DNA from: Verrucomicrobiales bacterium
Lineage (GTDB): Bacteria > Verrucomicrobiota > Verrucomicrobiia > Limisphaerales > SXQI01
Length of the DNA stretch: 19,150 nt
Reading direction: 5' to 3'
NCBI GenBank assembly: GCA_005793025.1
Contig: SXQI01000173.1
Coordinates: 1 to 19,150 of the forward strand
The translations under genes and the position numbers were made by a program. How positions within the stretch are numbered: the stretch's first letter is position 1; each line of letters opens with the position of its first letter. Shown piece by piece: positions 1 through 7,700 of the stretch. Under the pieces are notes generated by a model. The model did no database searches, was not told the origin of the DNA, and was given only the letters and a program-made list of their open reading frames with translations.

Positions 1-1
1 A

Positions 2-1207
2 TTTAATGTCGGCAAAGCGTCGCAGACGATAACGTTTGCAGACATCGCCGACACGACGTATTCGGCGAACCCGATCACGCTTAGCGGGAGTTCTAGTTCC
101 GGGCTTGGGGTGGCCTTCACATTAACGAGCGGTCCAGCGACCCTGACCGGAAACATCCTGACTACGACAGGAGCCGGAAACGTGACCGTAACAGCAACCC
201 AGACTGGCACCGACAATTACCTAGCCGCATCCCCTGTGACAGTTAGTTTCCAAGTGTTCTCAACGATTATTGGGCGCGCAGTTTTTTATAACAATTCCGC
301 GTGGGATGGGAATAACACAGCAGCCAATGCTCGGGATGATCAGGCTATCGCGACGGATAAAGTAGCACTCAGGCTTGGTGAGATTGCCTCGTTCACAAAT
401 TACACATCCTACTCTAAGGGAATCAACGGGATCATCGTTGATCTTGCCGGTGCGCCGATTGAGAATTCTATCACAGCGGCTGATTTTAGGATCGTTCGGG
501 GTAACGACAACAACCCTAGCGGCTGGTCATTGGCCTCAACTCCTGAAAGCGTGACAATACGCCCCGGTGCAGGAGTAGGTGGTTCCACGCGGGTGACACT
601 GATCTGGGCGGATAACACGTTCACCAATACTTGGGTGGGGATTACAACCCTCGCTACTACCGCAACCGGCTTACGCAATGAGGATCAATTCTACTTCGGA
701 AACGCGATCGGTGATACGGGGAATTCGTCAGCGAATGCCCAAGTCTCCATTGCCGATCAAGCCGCGATTCGATCCCATCCAGCCACATTTTTGGCTCCGG
801 CCGCATTGAATTCCAGATGGGACATCAACCGAGATCAGCGAGTCGGTATCGCGGATGAAGCGCTAGCTCGCTCCCACATCACCACGTTTTTGACTGCCCT
901 CAAATTGATCGATCTGACAACTCGCCCCATCCGACCTGTCGTGGGAGACTCCGTGTATTCCATGTCAAGAACCAGTCCCAATGGCATAGCCATTGCTCAA
1001 TACTCTCCCACAGAAATCATCGTCGAAGCAGTCGTGGAATCCTCTGATAGTGCTGAACTTTGGATCGCCCCCACCGTGACTGGCCCATGGCACCGAAGCC
1101 AAATCCCTGCAACGGAAACCGCAGTAGAAAACGTTCTGCGTTGGTCGGTTAAAACTAATTCTGAAAACCAACAAATTTATTATTGCGTCCGATATGACTT
1201 TAAGTAG
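2..1207 (+). CDS. 3' part of a large exported protein with MBG-like module and dockerin-like tail (5' end outside window)
   Basis: The frame is open from base 2, so the true start lies upstream; the GTG at 110 is in the middle of a domain and is not a start. Bases 2-260 encode a beta-sandwich module beginning GKASQTITFADIAD and ending PVTVSFQVF, the same type as in the gene at 17525. Next comes a block of the type GRAVFYNNSAWDGN with later FYFGNAIGDTGNS, a C-terminal region I recognise from large Verrucomicrobiota and Planctomycetota surface proteins. Bases about 730-915 encode a dockerin-type-I-like pair: one degenerate calcium loop and one good one (DINRDQRVGIADE, 821-859), each followed by a short helix ending in TFL. 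The last 90 or so residues form an unrecognised beta-rich tail without PEP-CTERM. Probable role: surface adhesin or extracellular structural protein. The family assignment is from memory; the open frame and calcium loop are seen directly. Confidence 0.85.
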   Translation, partial: FNVGKASQTITFADIADTTYSANPITLSGSSSSGLGVAFTLTSGPATLTGNILTTTGAGNVTVTATQTGTDNYLAASPVTVSFQVFSTIIGRAVFYNNSAWDGNNTAANARDDQAIATDKVALRLGEIASFTNYTSYSKGINGIIVDLAGAPIENSITAADFRIVRGNDNNPSGWSLASTPESVTIRPGAGVGGSTRVTLIWADNTFTNTWVGITTLATTATGLRNEDQFYFGNAIGDTGNSSANAQVSIADQAAIRSHPATFLAPAALNSRWDINRDQRVGIADEALARSHITTFLTALKLIDLTTRPIRPVVGDSVYSMSRTSPNGIAIAQYSPTEIIVEAVVESSDSAELWIAPTVTGPWHRSQIPATETAVENVLRWSVKTNSENQQIYYCVRYDFK

Positions 1208-1249
1208 TGTCCAAAGCACGATCCTTGACCGAGGTTTTCCGAAAGGTAA

Positions 1250-1912
1250 ATGCCACTTGCCATGAGAGTCCGTCTGTTCATCCTGACGATAATGTTGTCC
1301 TCGGCAGTAATGTCGCAGGCCAACATTGTATTTTCAGTGCCGGACACGGAACTCCTTCCCAACGCGGCTAGTCAGACCCTCTGGATCCATGTCAGCAATG
1401 AAGGTCAGCCCGTGTCGCTTCTTGGCCTCGGTCTTAACATACAAATTGCTGATGGAGGCCCCGCTGCTGGAGGAGTGATCACGGGTCCCGAGATCACAAA
1501 TGTGGATCTTTTTTCCCCCGCTTTCCTTTTCGGATCCAATAACAACGGACAAGGCGGATCGGGTAGCCTATTGCCCCAAATATACGAGGCCGCGACGTTA
1601 ACCGAATCGGGTTCCATTCAACTTGGTGTTGGAACATTTGTCGTCGGATCCATCACCTTGGATGCCACCGGGCTTTCGCTCTACGGTCAAACGTGGGATA
1701 TCACCCTCCACTCATTGAATGGGACCAGCGAATTGTTTGGAATCGATGGCAATCCGCTATCGGTATTGTTCCGTCCTGCTTTACTCACCATGGTTCCCGA
1801 GCCGGGGATCGCCTCCATGGCGGTGGCGGGAGGCGCTTTGCTGCTACTGACAACGATGCGTCGCACAAAACAAAAGTTGAATTCTTCGCCAGATCATCAT
1901 CGGAAACAGTGA
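1250..1912 (+). CDS. Small PEP-CTERM exported protein
   Basis: This encodes 220 residues. The N-terminus (MPLAMRVRLFILTIMLSSAVMSQA) is a Sec signal peptide. The body is beta-rich, low in charge and Gly/Ser-rich, with no recognised catalytic motif. The C-terminus is a classic PEP-CTERM sorting signal: VPEP at residues 182-185, a hydrophobic segment (about 190-203) and the basic cluster MRRTK, followed by an 11-residue polar extension that is slightly longer than usual. In this family the tail is processed by an exosortase and the protein is sent to the outer surface or matrix; no exosortase is encoded here. Two starts are possible: ATG 1250, only 3 bases after a GAAAGG stretch, and ATG 1262, which gives the cleaner signal peptide MRVRLF with 15 bases to that stretch. 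The gene begins 42 bases after the preceding stop and may be cotranscribed with it. The substrate or partner is unknown. Confidence 0.85.
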   Translation: MPLAMRVRLFILTIMLSSAVMSQANIVFSVPDTELLPNAASQTLWIHVSNEGQPVSLLGLGLNIQIADGGPAAGGVITGPEITNVDLFSPAFLFGSNNNGQGGSGSLLPQIYEAATLTESGSIQLGVGTFVVGSITLDATGLSLYGQTWDITLHSLNGTSELFGIDGNPLSVLFRPALLTMVPEPGIASMAVAGGALLLLTTMRRTKQKLNSSPDHHRKQ

Positions 1913-2126
1913 TTTAATCATTGACGCTTTCCCACGTAAAAAGGATGATTATGTTATCGGTTCCGGTTTGTAAGAATTTGTGATCCTGCGCGGACAAAGG
2001 GGTTAAAATGTGGTGACTTGAATGGCAGCAGCAAAACAAACATGGACGGTCAGCATTGAGCCAGTGTCTTCGCACGACATCGGCGCGGTTTCTCTTTGTT
2101 ATTTGGTATGGCATTTGCAAGGCTCC
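1913..2126 (+). other. Largest intergenic gap; likely leader of the seven-gene run
   Basis: This 214-base gap is the only spacing above 70 bases between genes here, so a promoter for the downstream run is expected in it. A TAAAAT at 2004-2009 resembles a -10 box, and TTGTGA at 1978-1983 would be a -35 at an overlong 20-base spacing; TTGACG at 1921-1926 has no good partner. I see no strong hairpin with a T-run. The open frame through 2022-2126 would put unlikely polar residues before a good signal peptide, so I treat it as non-coding. Confidence 0.3.
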
Positions 2127-3821
2127 ATGCAGCGGATGCACCGCCTGATTCACTATTTCGTCATCGTTCTCTGCGTTCTCACGACGATCCCCGCAAGTTC
2201 CGCCCAAACTTCTGGAGTGATCAACTATCAAGGCCGCGTCATGGTCGGGGCCACCCTGTTTACCGGCACCGCCCAGCTCAAATTTGCCCTCGTCAACGCT
2301 GATGGCACAAAGACTTACTGGAACAACGCTGCACTGGGAGTCGGCGGTTCTGAGCCTGCCTCCGCAGTGTCGGTTGCGGTAACCACGGGCCTTTACAACG
2401 TGGCGTTGGGCGACGCCTCGCTGCCGAACATGGCTTCCATTCCTTCAGCGGTTTTCGCCGATGCTGTCTCACAGACTGCTACTAACCCTATCTTCCTTCG
2501 GGTTTGGTTTAATGATGGTGTCAACGGTTCTCAGCTCTTGGTTCCCGATACACGATTAACCCCGGTTGCCTTTGCCATGGCGGCTTCTTACGCCCAGACT
2601 GCCCAATCCGCCCTGAGCGTCCCCGATGGTTCGATTTCCGCCGCAAAATTAGCTCCCGGGATTCTACCTTCCGGCATTACAGCCGTTTCGCCTAATCCTG
2701 CTGATAAATCATTGCTCGATGGAGGCTATCAATCCTTCTACGAGATCCCCGCACCGGCTTGGAACAGCGGGTCAACAGCGGGTCAACCCGCTGCGAGGGT
2801 TCGTCACCAAGGGGTTTGGACTGGAAGTGAATTATTTGTCTGGGGAGGTCAGGCTCAGGGACCGACACTTCTAGATGATGGTGGTTTATACGATCCTGTG
2901 GCAAATTCTTGGAAATTAGTTCCCGCAAATGCTAGCATCAACGCACGGCAGGGTCACACTCTCATTTGGACCGGCCAGCGTGCGATCGTCTGGGGTGGGA
3001 TGTCGGTAGCGACAGTCCTCAACACAGGCGGATTGTTCGATCCCTCCACACGGTCTTGGACCGACAAAACTTCCATCACTAACGCCCCTGCTGCTCGACA
3101 GAACCATGTTGCGGTATGGACCGGCGAAGAAATGTTCATTTGGGGAGGAAAAAACCAGCAAGGAACCAATATCACCAATTTCGCCCTCTACAACCCAAAA
3201 GCCGATACCTGGCGGAACCCTTCCACCACAGGTGTCAAACCCGCTCCCGCAGCTGGCACCCTCGGTGTGTGGACTGGCACCGAGGTAATCTTGCTGGGCG
3301 GTGCAGGTGCTGTTAACGCCGACATTCGCTCGGCCTTTAATCCAAACACTTTAGTCTGGCGAAATCTGTCTGCCACAGCGGCTCCGATCAGTCGCACGGA
3401 CCATTCCGTGGTTTGGACAGGGGACCGGATGTTGGTCTGGGGAGGGAAAGGGACTTCCGGTGTCCTCGCGGATGGGGCTGTTTACGATCCTAAACTCGAC
3501 ACTTGGAAACCCATTTCCACCGTCAATGCCCCGTCTGCAAGAGCCCTCCACAGTGCCGTCTGGACAGGTCGCGAAATGTTGATCCTTGGCGGGGCAACCC
3601 CCGCTGGACTTTTATCCTCCGGCTTTGCCTATAATCCTGCCACCGATTCTTGGCGGCCGTTGACAACCGCCGGGACACCCACTCCACGCTCTGGAAGCGT
3701 GGCTGTTTGGACGGGTGCTCAGACACTTATTTACGGTGGCAACGGTCAAAATTCAGTCATTTTAGCCGCCCTTCAATCGTTGATCCCGCAACCGGCATGG
3801 TATTTTTACCGGCACCCTTGA
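2127..3821 (+). CDS. Exported kelch-type seven-bladed beta-propeller protein
   Basis: This encodes 564 residues from ATG 2127, chosen because AAGG at 2119-2122 sits 4 bases upstream and the product starts with a clear signal peptide (MQRMHRLIHYFVIVLC... ending PASSA). ATG 2136 is an alternative; ATG 2022 would bury the signal. Residues of about 30-165 form a 'GVINYQGRVMVG ... TRLTPVAFAMAASYA' module shared in pattern with the protein at 6428. From about residue 225 there are seven repeats of 48-51 residues. Each has a WTG turn (tgg codons at 2817, 2967, 3117, 3270, 3414, 3561, 3708), a strand ending in GG, and a Y/F-[DN]-P...W strand. The seventh is incomplete; the segment YQSFYEIPAPAW before repeat 1 plausibly closes the ring. 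Kelch propellers usually bind proteins or glycans; no catalytic residues are visible. It is the first gene of a closely spaced run; the next ATG is 13 bases after its stop. Confidence 0.9.
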   Translation: MQRMHRLIHYFVIVLCVLTTIPASSAQTSGVINYQGRVMVGATLFTGTAQLKFALVNADGTKTYWNNAALGVGGSEPASAVSVAVTTGLYNVALGDASLPNMASIPSAVFADAVSQTATNPIFLRVWFNDGVNGSQLLVPDTRLTPVAFAMAASYAQTAQSALSVPDGSISAAKLAPGILPSGITAVSPNPADKSLLDGGYQSFYEIPAPAWNSGSTAGQPAARVRHQGVWTGSELFVWGGQAQGPTLLDDGGLYDPVANSWKLVPANASINARQGHTLIWTGQRAIVWGGMSVATVLNTGGLFDPSTRSWTDKTSITNAPAARQNHVAVWTGEEMFIWGGKNQQGTNITNFALYNPKADTWRNPSTTGVKPAPAAGTLGVWTGTEVILLGGAGAVNADIRSAFNPNTLVWRNLSATAAPISRTDHSVVWTGDRMLVWGGKGTSGVLADGAVYDPKLDTWKPISTVNAPSARALHSAVWTGREMLILGGATPAGLLSSGFAYNPATDSWRPLTTAGTPTPRSGSVAVWTGAQTLIYGGNGQNSVILAALQSLIPQPAWYFYRHP

Positions 3822-3834
3822 ACCCAATAGAGCC

Positions 3835-6378
3835 ATGATTCGTTCAAAACTAAATCTGTTGAAGCTGACGGGTGTCCTGCTGTTTCTCGCCGTTTGGCCT
3901 GTTTCCACCCGCGCCCAGTGGATGAGTCAGACCAATATCCTTGTCAATGGTTGGAACGCGGTCTATCTCAACTTGGACGCAAGTCATGATACCATTGACA
4001 ATTTGGTTTGGAAAAATGCCGCAAACCCGATTCAGGACATCTGGATGTGGGATCCTGACACAGGGACCGCTCAATTCTTGACCGATCCTTCGTCACCCCT
4101 CACCTCTAGCCTCCAGTGGCAGCAGTGGGCTAGGAGCAATGTTAACATTGTCACCAACCGACTCAATCGCCTGCTAGGAAATAAAGCCTACCTTGTCCGC
4201 AGCACCAACACCGCCAATTATTCGTGGGTGGTCACGGGCAAACCAGTCCCACCAAGCTACCAATGGACGAGTTCTGGAGAAAACTTTGTTGGCTTTCCAG
4301 TGAATCCCGCTAAATCGTCAACGTTTAGCGATTACCTCGCGGCTGCGCCTCTCTTCGTCAGCACGGCTCAAATTTTTCGATATGTCGGTGGCAATTTGAC
4401 CGAGAGCAATCCAGTTCTTGTGGATAACCCCTCCACGGTAAACATCCAACGTGGTCAGGCCTATTGGGTGCGGTCACCTGACTTTAACAATTACTACGGT
4501 CCCTTCACGGTTTCCGGAGGGGCTTCAGGAATCGCTTTCGGCACGACATTGGGGCAAAGCCGCATCACATTGGCAAATAATACCTCGAAAGATCTCACCC
4601 TCTACTTGAACCTTCTCGGATCGGCAACTCCGCCGACCAACCAACCTGTCGTTTCAGGGGTGCCCCCCATCCTCATCCGGGGTGGCCTAAACATCACCAA
4701 TCTTACCCATGGATACACAGTCCTCAATGGGCTAGGAAATTTCCCTGTGCTTCTCAAGCCGTCGGGTCAACCGGGTTCTTCCATGGAAGTAATTTTGGGC
4801 CTGAATCGGGCGGCTTTAACCAATTACGCTGCGGGCAGCCTCCTTGCTGGAGTCCTTCGAATCACGGATGCCGGCCTTTTAGAAGAGATCAATCTTCCGG
4901 TTACGGCGACCGTGGCCAGCAGTGAAGGCCTTTGGGTTGGGACCGCCACCGTCAACGCGGTCGATCAATACCTCAACAATTACTATACTGCAGTCAACCT
5001 GATCGATTTAACCAATCAATTGAGGAATTTGGGTCTGCTCACGAACACCATCGCCCAGGGTACGGGGCTAAAAGGTGAATATTGGGAAACGAATAAAACG
5101 CCCTTTGACACGACGAGCCCGACGTTGACCCGGGTTGATTCAACCATCAATCTTGCCGGAACGACCGCTGCCCCCGCGACAGCAATCGGCAGCACCGATT
5201 ACTGGGTTCGCTGGACCGGATTTGTGCAAGCCAAAGACAAGAGCGCGTCCAATGAGGTTTATTCGATCATTGTCGAAGCCGATGACAAAATTAAACTAAC
5301 CTTAAACGGATTAGTGCTTATCGACGCGACCAACACGACTTCGAAAGCTTACACCAACACGTTAACCATGGTTCCGGGTGAGTTCTATGGGCTCCAGATC
5401 GAGTATCGACAAGGTGCCGGCTCAGCGACGTGCAAGCTGTTTTGGGAGTCATTCACTAAGAGCACGAACGCTACAGGAGTCGTGTCAACCACCGTAAAAA
5501 CCGCAAAACAACTCATCCCGACAACGCAATTATACAATTCTGTGGATAAATTTGTCGGATATAAGAATGGCAACACCTATAATATTGATCCTGCTTCTGG
5601 TCGGATCATGGAACTCACTGGTAAAAGCGGTGCATTTCTTTCCACTGCAAAAACAGTTCCCAACGGTTCAGTTCCAGTCGGTTTCGACCTCAGGTTGATC
5701 GTCCACGCCGGCACCAACGCTGCGGCGGGTCGTCAGACAATGACCTTGCTTCAACATATCTACACCGGATCGGGAGTTAATGGACCACAAGTCATCACGA
5801 CCACCACCAATTTACTCGATCGCACCAAACTCGCCTCTGCACGGCGTATAAGTTCCACCCATTTTCCTTGGAAAGGGGATGATGAGAACGTTGGTTGGGC
5901 ATCTCGATCGAACCTGTTAAGTCCGGTAGCGATTTTTGACGTCGAGCTGGACTATAATGACCAAGCGGCCAACCCGTTTGTCCACGCTTACCATCCTGAC
6001 CACGATAATCTTGATGCCAACTTTCTTCCCACCGGCAACGGTAAGGAATCGTTTAAAATCATCCGAAACATTACCTTAACAACGCTTCCACCGGAGGATA
6101 CATTTCAGTCTCTCACTTTGGCTGCGGGGAAACGGCAAGGCCACTATCGCGAACAGATTAAAATTACGGATGACGGCGTTAAAACACGAATTTTCGATGT
6201 CGAAGGCCGGTTTTCCTTGAATCAAATCAGCGAGAATCCAGTTCTTTTGAACGCGGGAAAGAGCACACTCACACTCAACATCGGAGCCGATCCAAACGTG
6301 CGAACCCTAGCTAGAAAAACCACTCTCGAAAGCCTCACCAACGGTGCGGCACCCATTCAATCTTTAGTGGGACAATGA
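3835..6378 (+). CDS. Exported PA14-domain protein with Verrucomicrobiota-type N-terminal domain
   Basis: This encodes 847 residues with a Sec signal peptide (MIRSKLNLLKLTGVLLFLAVWPVSTRAQ). Residues of about 30-225 form a domain starting MSQTNILVNGWNAVYLNL, with later AYWVRSPDFN. I recognise it as a recurrent N-terminal module in Verrucomicrobiota secreted proteins; its function is unknown. Residues of about 411-542 are a PA14 domain: LKGEYWE opening, a YWVRWTGFVQ strand, YSIIVEADDKIKLTLNG with the acidic pair typical of the ligand site, IDATN, and an YGLQIEYRQGAGSATCKLFWES ending pattern. PA14 domains commonly bind carbohydrate or occur in toxins and adhesins. The remaining C-terminal 300 residues are beta-rich and unrecognised, with a repeated H-x-x-H-D-N pattern (HAYHPDHDNLDANF). 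No protease or glycosidase catalytic site was seen. The start is 13 bases after the upstream stop, which suggests cotranscription. Confidence 0.88.
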   Translation: MIRSKLNLLKLTGVLLFLAVWPVSTRAQWMSQTNILVNGWNAVYLNLDASHDTIDNLVWKNAANPIQDIWMWDPDTGTAQFLTDPSSPLTSSLQWQQWARSNVNIVTNRLNRLLGNKAYLVRSTNTANYSWVVTGKPVPPSYQWTSSGENFVGFPVNPAKSSTFSDYLAAAPLFVSTAQIFRYVGGNLTESNPVLVDNPSTVNIQRGQAYWVRSPDFNNYYGPFTVSGGASGIAFGTTLGQSRITLANNTSKDLTLYLNLLGSATPPTNQPVVSGVPPILIRGGLNITNLTHGYTVLNGLGNFPVLLKPSGQPGSSMEVILGLNRAALTNYAAGSLLAGVLRITDAGLLEEINLPVTATVASSEGLWVGTATVNAVDQYLNNYYTAVNLIDLTNQLRNLGLLTNTIAQGTGLKGEYWETNKTPFDTTSPTLTRVDSTINLAGTTAAPATAIGSTDYWVRWTGFVQAKDKSASNEVYSIIVEADDKIKLTLNGLVLIDATNTTSKAYTNTLTMVPGEFYGLQIEYRQGAGSATCKLFWESFTKSTNATGVVSTTVKTAKQLIPTTQLYNSVDKFVGYKNGNTYNIDPASGRIMELTGKSGAFLSTAKTVPNGSVPVGFDLRLIVHAGTNAAAGRQTMTLLQHIYTGSGVNGPQVITTTTNLLDRTKLASARRISSTHFPWKGDDENVGWASRSNLLSPVAIFDVELDYNDQAANPFVHAYHPDHDNLDANFLPTGNGKESFKIIRNITLTTLPPEDTFQSLTLAAGKRQGHYREQIKITDDGVKTRIFDVEGRFSLNQISENPVLLNAGKSTLTLNIGADPNVRTLARKTTLESLTNGAAPIQSLVGQ

Positions 6379-6427
6379 AGAATCAATGATCCTCTGAATC
6401 CATATTACTCTTAAACGTAAATCAATC

Positions 6428-7630
6428 ATGAAAAATAACTCCGAACCTACTCTCAAGCTCGGCAGTCTCATTCCTTCGCGCCGATGTTTTTGTTGGATTC
6501 TCTCTGGGTATCTTGCCCTTGGATTCCTTGGACTGGGCTTGATTTCAACGAAAGCCGCCACACAAAACCCGCCAGACCTCATGGCCTATCAGGGTTATTT
6601 GACGGACGCCAATGGTGCTGTTCTAGCACCCACAACCCCCGTCAATTATGAGGTGGTCTTCAAGATTTACGCGGCGTCCACCGGGGGCACTGCGATCTGG
6701 GCAGAAAAACAGACGGTCACCGTGGATAAAGGCAATTTTAGCATCCTGCTTGGAGTAGGTGCCACTGTGGCTGGTGTAAACCACAACGCGCTATCCACCG
6801 TGTTTATCGGCGGGGATGCCTCGGATCGATATATCGAGATGGTTCCGACCATCAACGCCGTGGCTACTACCATGAGTCCACGGTTGCATTTGGTGACTTC
6901 ACCCTATGCGATGCTAGCGAAAACTGCCATCGGCCTTTACAACAATGATGGATCATCCATCATCAACCTCAATGCCAGCCAACTCACGTCGGGAACGGTT
7001 GCTGATGGCCGACTGAGTGCAAATGTTGTTTTGGCGAATAAGAATAATAAATTTGGAGGTACTCAGATCTTCGAAATAGTGGGAGTCTCCACCGATGTGT
7101 ATATTCAAGGAAACATTGCATTACAAGGCGCAGCATCGAAAATCTGGACCCACGAATTCATAGGCCGTGGAACCGTGCCCATCGGGACAATCATGGCCTA
7201 TTTCGGGGATATCGCCGCTATCCCTGCTTACTGGAAAGTTTGCGACGGAGGAACCTACTCAGGTCGCTTGACCCCTAACTTAAAAGGTAGGTTTATCGTA
7301 GGAGCGGGAGGAAGCGGGACTGGTATCAGCACTGCAGCCTACAACACGACCGGCGGAGCAATCGCGGTGACGTTGGCCATTGCTAATCTCCCAGACCACG
7401 AACATAGCTATTTTGATGCACACTTCGCGGAAAATACCTCAGACACTAGGGGAGGTGCTACGATAATCACGCTTAATAACAATGTTAAAGGGTCTGGAGA
7501 TAGTGATGAGGACAACGGTAGAGTCTTGGGTTTTAATAGGAATACGCATAAGACTGTTGGAGCCGCTACGACTCCATTCAGCATTTTGCCACCCTATTAC
7601 GCATTATATTATATTATGCGCGTTGAGTAG
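6428..7630 (+). CDS. Exported phage-tail-collar-domain protein
   Basis: This encodes 400 residues. The N-terminus has a long n-region, then a hydrophobic stretch (WILSGYLALGFLGLGL) and AxA-like cleavage near KAA. Residues of about 50-165 form the module MAYQGYLTDANG ... VFKIYAASTGGTAIWAE ... SPYAMLAKTA, which in fibre-like proteins precedes a trimerising stalk. About 165-245 is a short beta/spacer region (LNASQLTSGTVADGRLS). From residue 248 a tail-collar domain follows: GTVPIGTIMAYFGD, YWKVCDGG, then TPNLKGRFIVGAG from about 282, and NLPDHEHSY, ending PFSILPPYYALYYIMRVE, the usual closing strand. The HEH and NNN-rich loop before the end is likely the variable ligand-facing part. Predicted role: trimeric extracellular fibre or receptor-binding tip. 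No Shine-Dalgarno site is evident; the gap to the upstream gene is 49 bases. It is not a prophage gene by context, since no other phage gene is present. Confidence 0.9.
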   Translation: MKNNSEPTLKLGSLIPSRRCFCWILSGYLALGFLGLGLISTKAATQNPPDLMAYQGYLTDANGAVLAPTTPVNYEVVFKIYAASTGGTAIWAEKQTVTVDKGNFSILLGVGATVAGVNHNALSTVFIGGDASDRYIEMVPTINAVATTMSPRLHLVTSPYAMLAKTAIGLYNNDGSSIINLNASQLTSGTVADGRLSANVVLANKNNKFGGTQIFEIVGVSTDVYIQGNIALQGAASKIWTHEFIGRGTVPIGTIMAYFGDIAAIPAYWKVCDGGTYSGRLTPNLKGRFIVGAGGSGTGISTAAYNTTGGAIAVTLAIANLPDHEHSYFDAHFAENTSDTRGGATIITLNNNVKGSGDSDEDNGRVLGFNRNTHKTVGAATTPFSILPPYYALYYIMRVE

Positions 7631-7669
7631 TAGCAAATGTCGAAGGACTTGATATTCAACTTTATTTAT

Positions 7670-7681
7670 TTGGTTAACCAA
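7670..7681. repeat. 12-base perfect palindrome upstream of the giant gene
   Basis: TTGGTTAACCAA is a perfect palindrome lying 19 bases before the ATG at 7701 in an AT-rich 70-base gap. It could be a regulator site or chance; the arms do not extend and no T-run follows, so it is not a convincing terminator. Confidence 0.3.
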
Positions 7682-7700
7682 TCACCTTAATTGCCACGAG

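Noticed and set aside
1921..1955. TTGACG followed by TATGTT as a sigma-70 promoter
   Set aside because: Spacing is 23 bases; not a credible promoter.
2022..2126. Upstream in-frame ATG of the kelch gene adding 35 residues
   Set aside because: Would put a polar, Trp/His-containing stretch before a good signal peptide; ATG 2127 with AAGG upstream fits better.
2765..2786. 11-base direct repeat CAGCGGGTCAA twice in tandem
   Set aside because: The frame across it matches the expected linker; too short to be a meaningful element and not a sign of frameshift.
6428..7630. Prophage remnant, because of the tail-collar domain
   Set aside because: Signal peptide present and no structural, replication or integrase phage genes nearby; collar domains are often reused in exported proteins.
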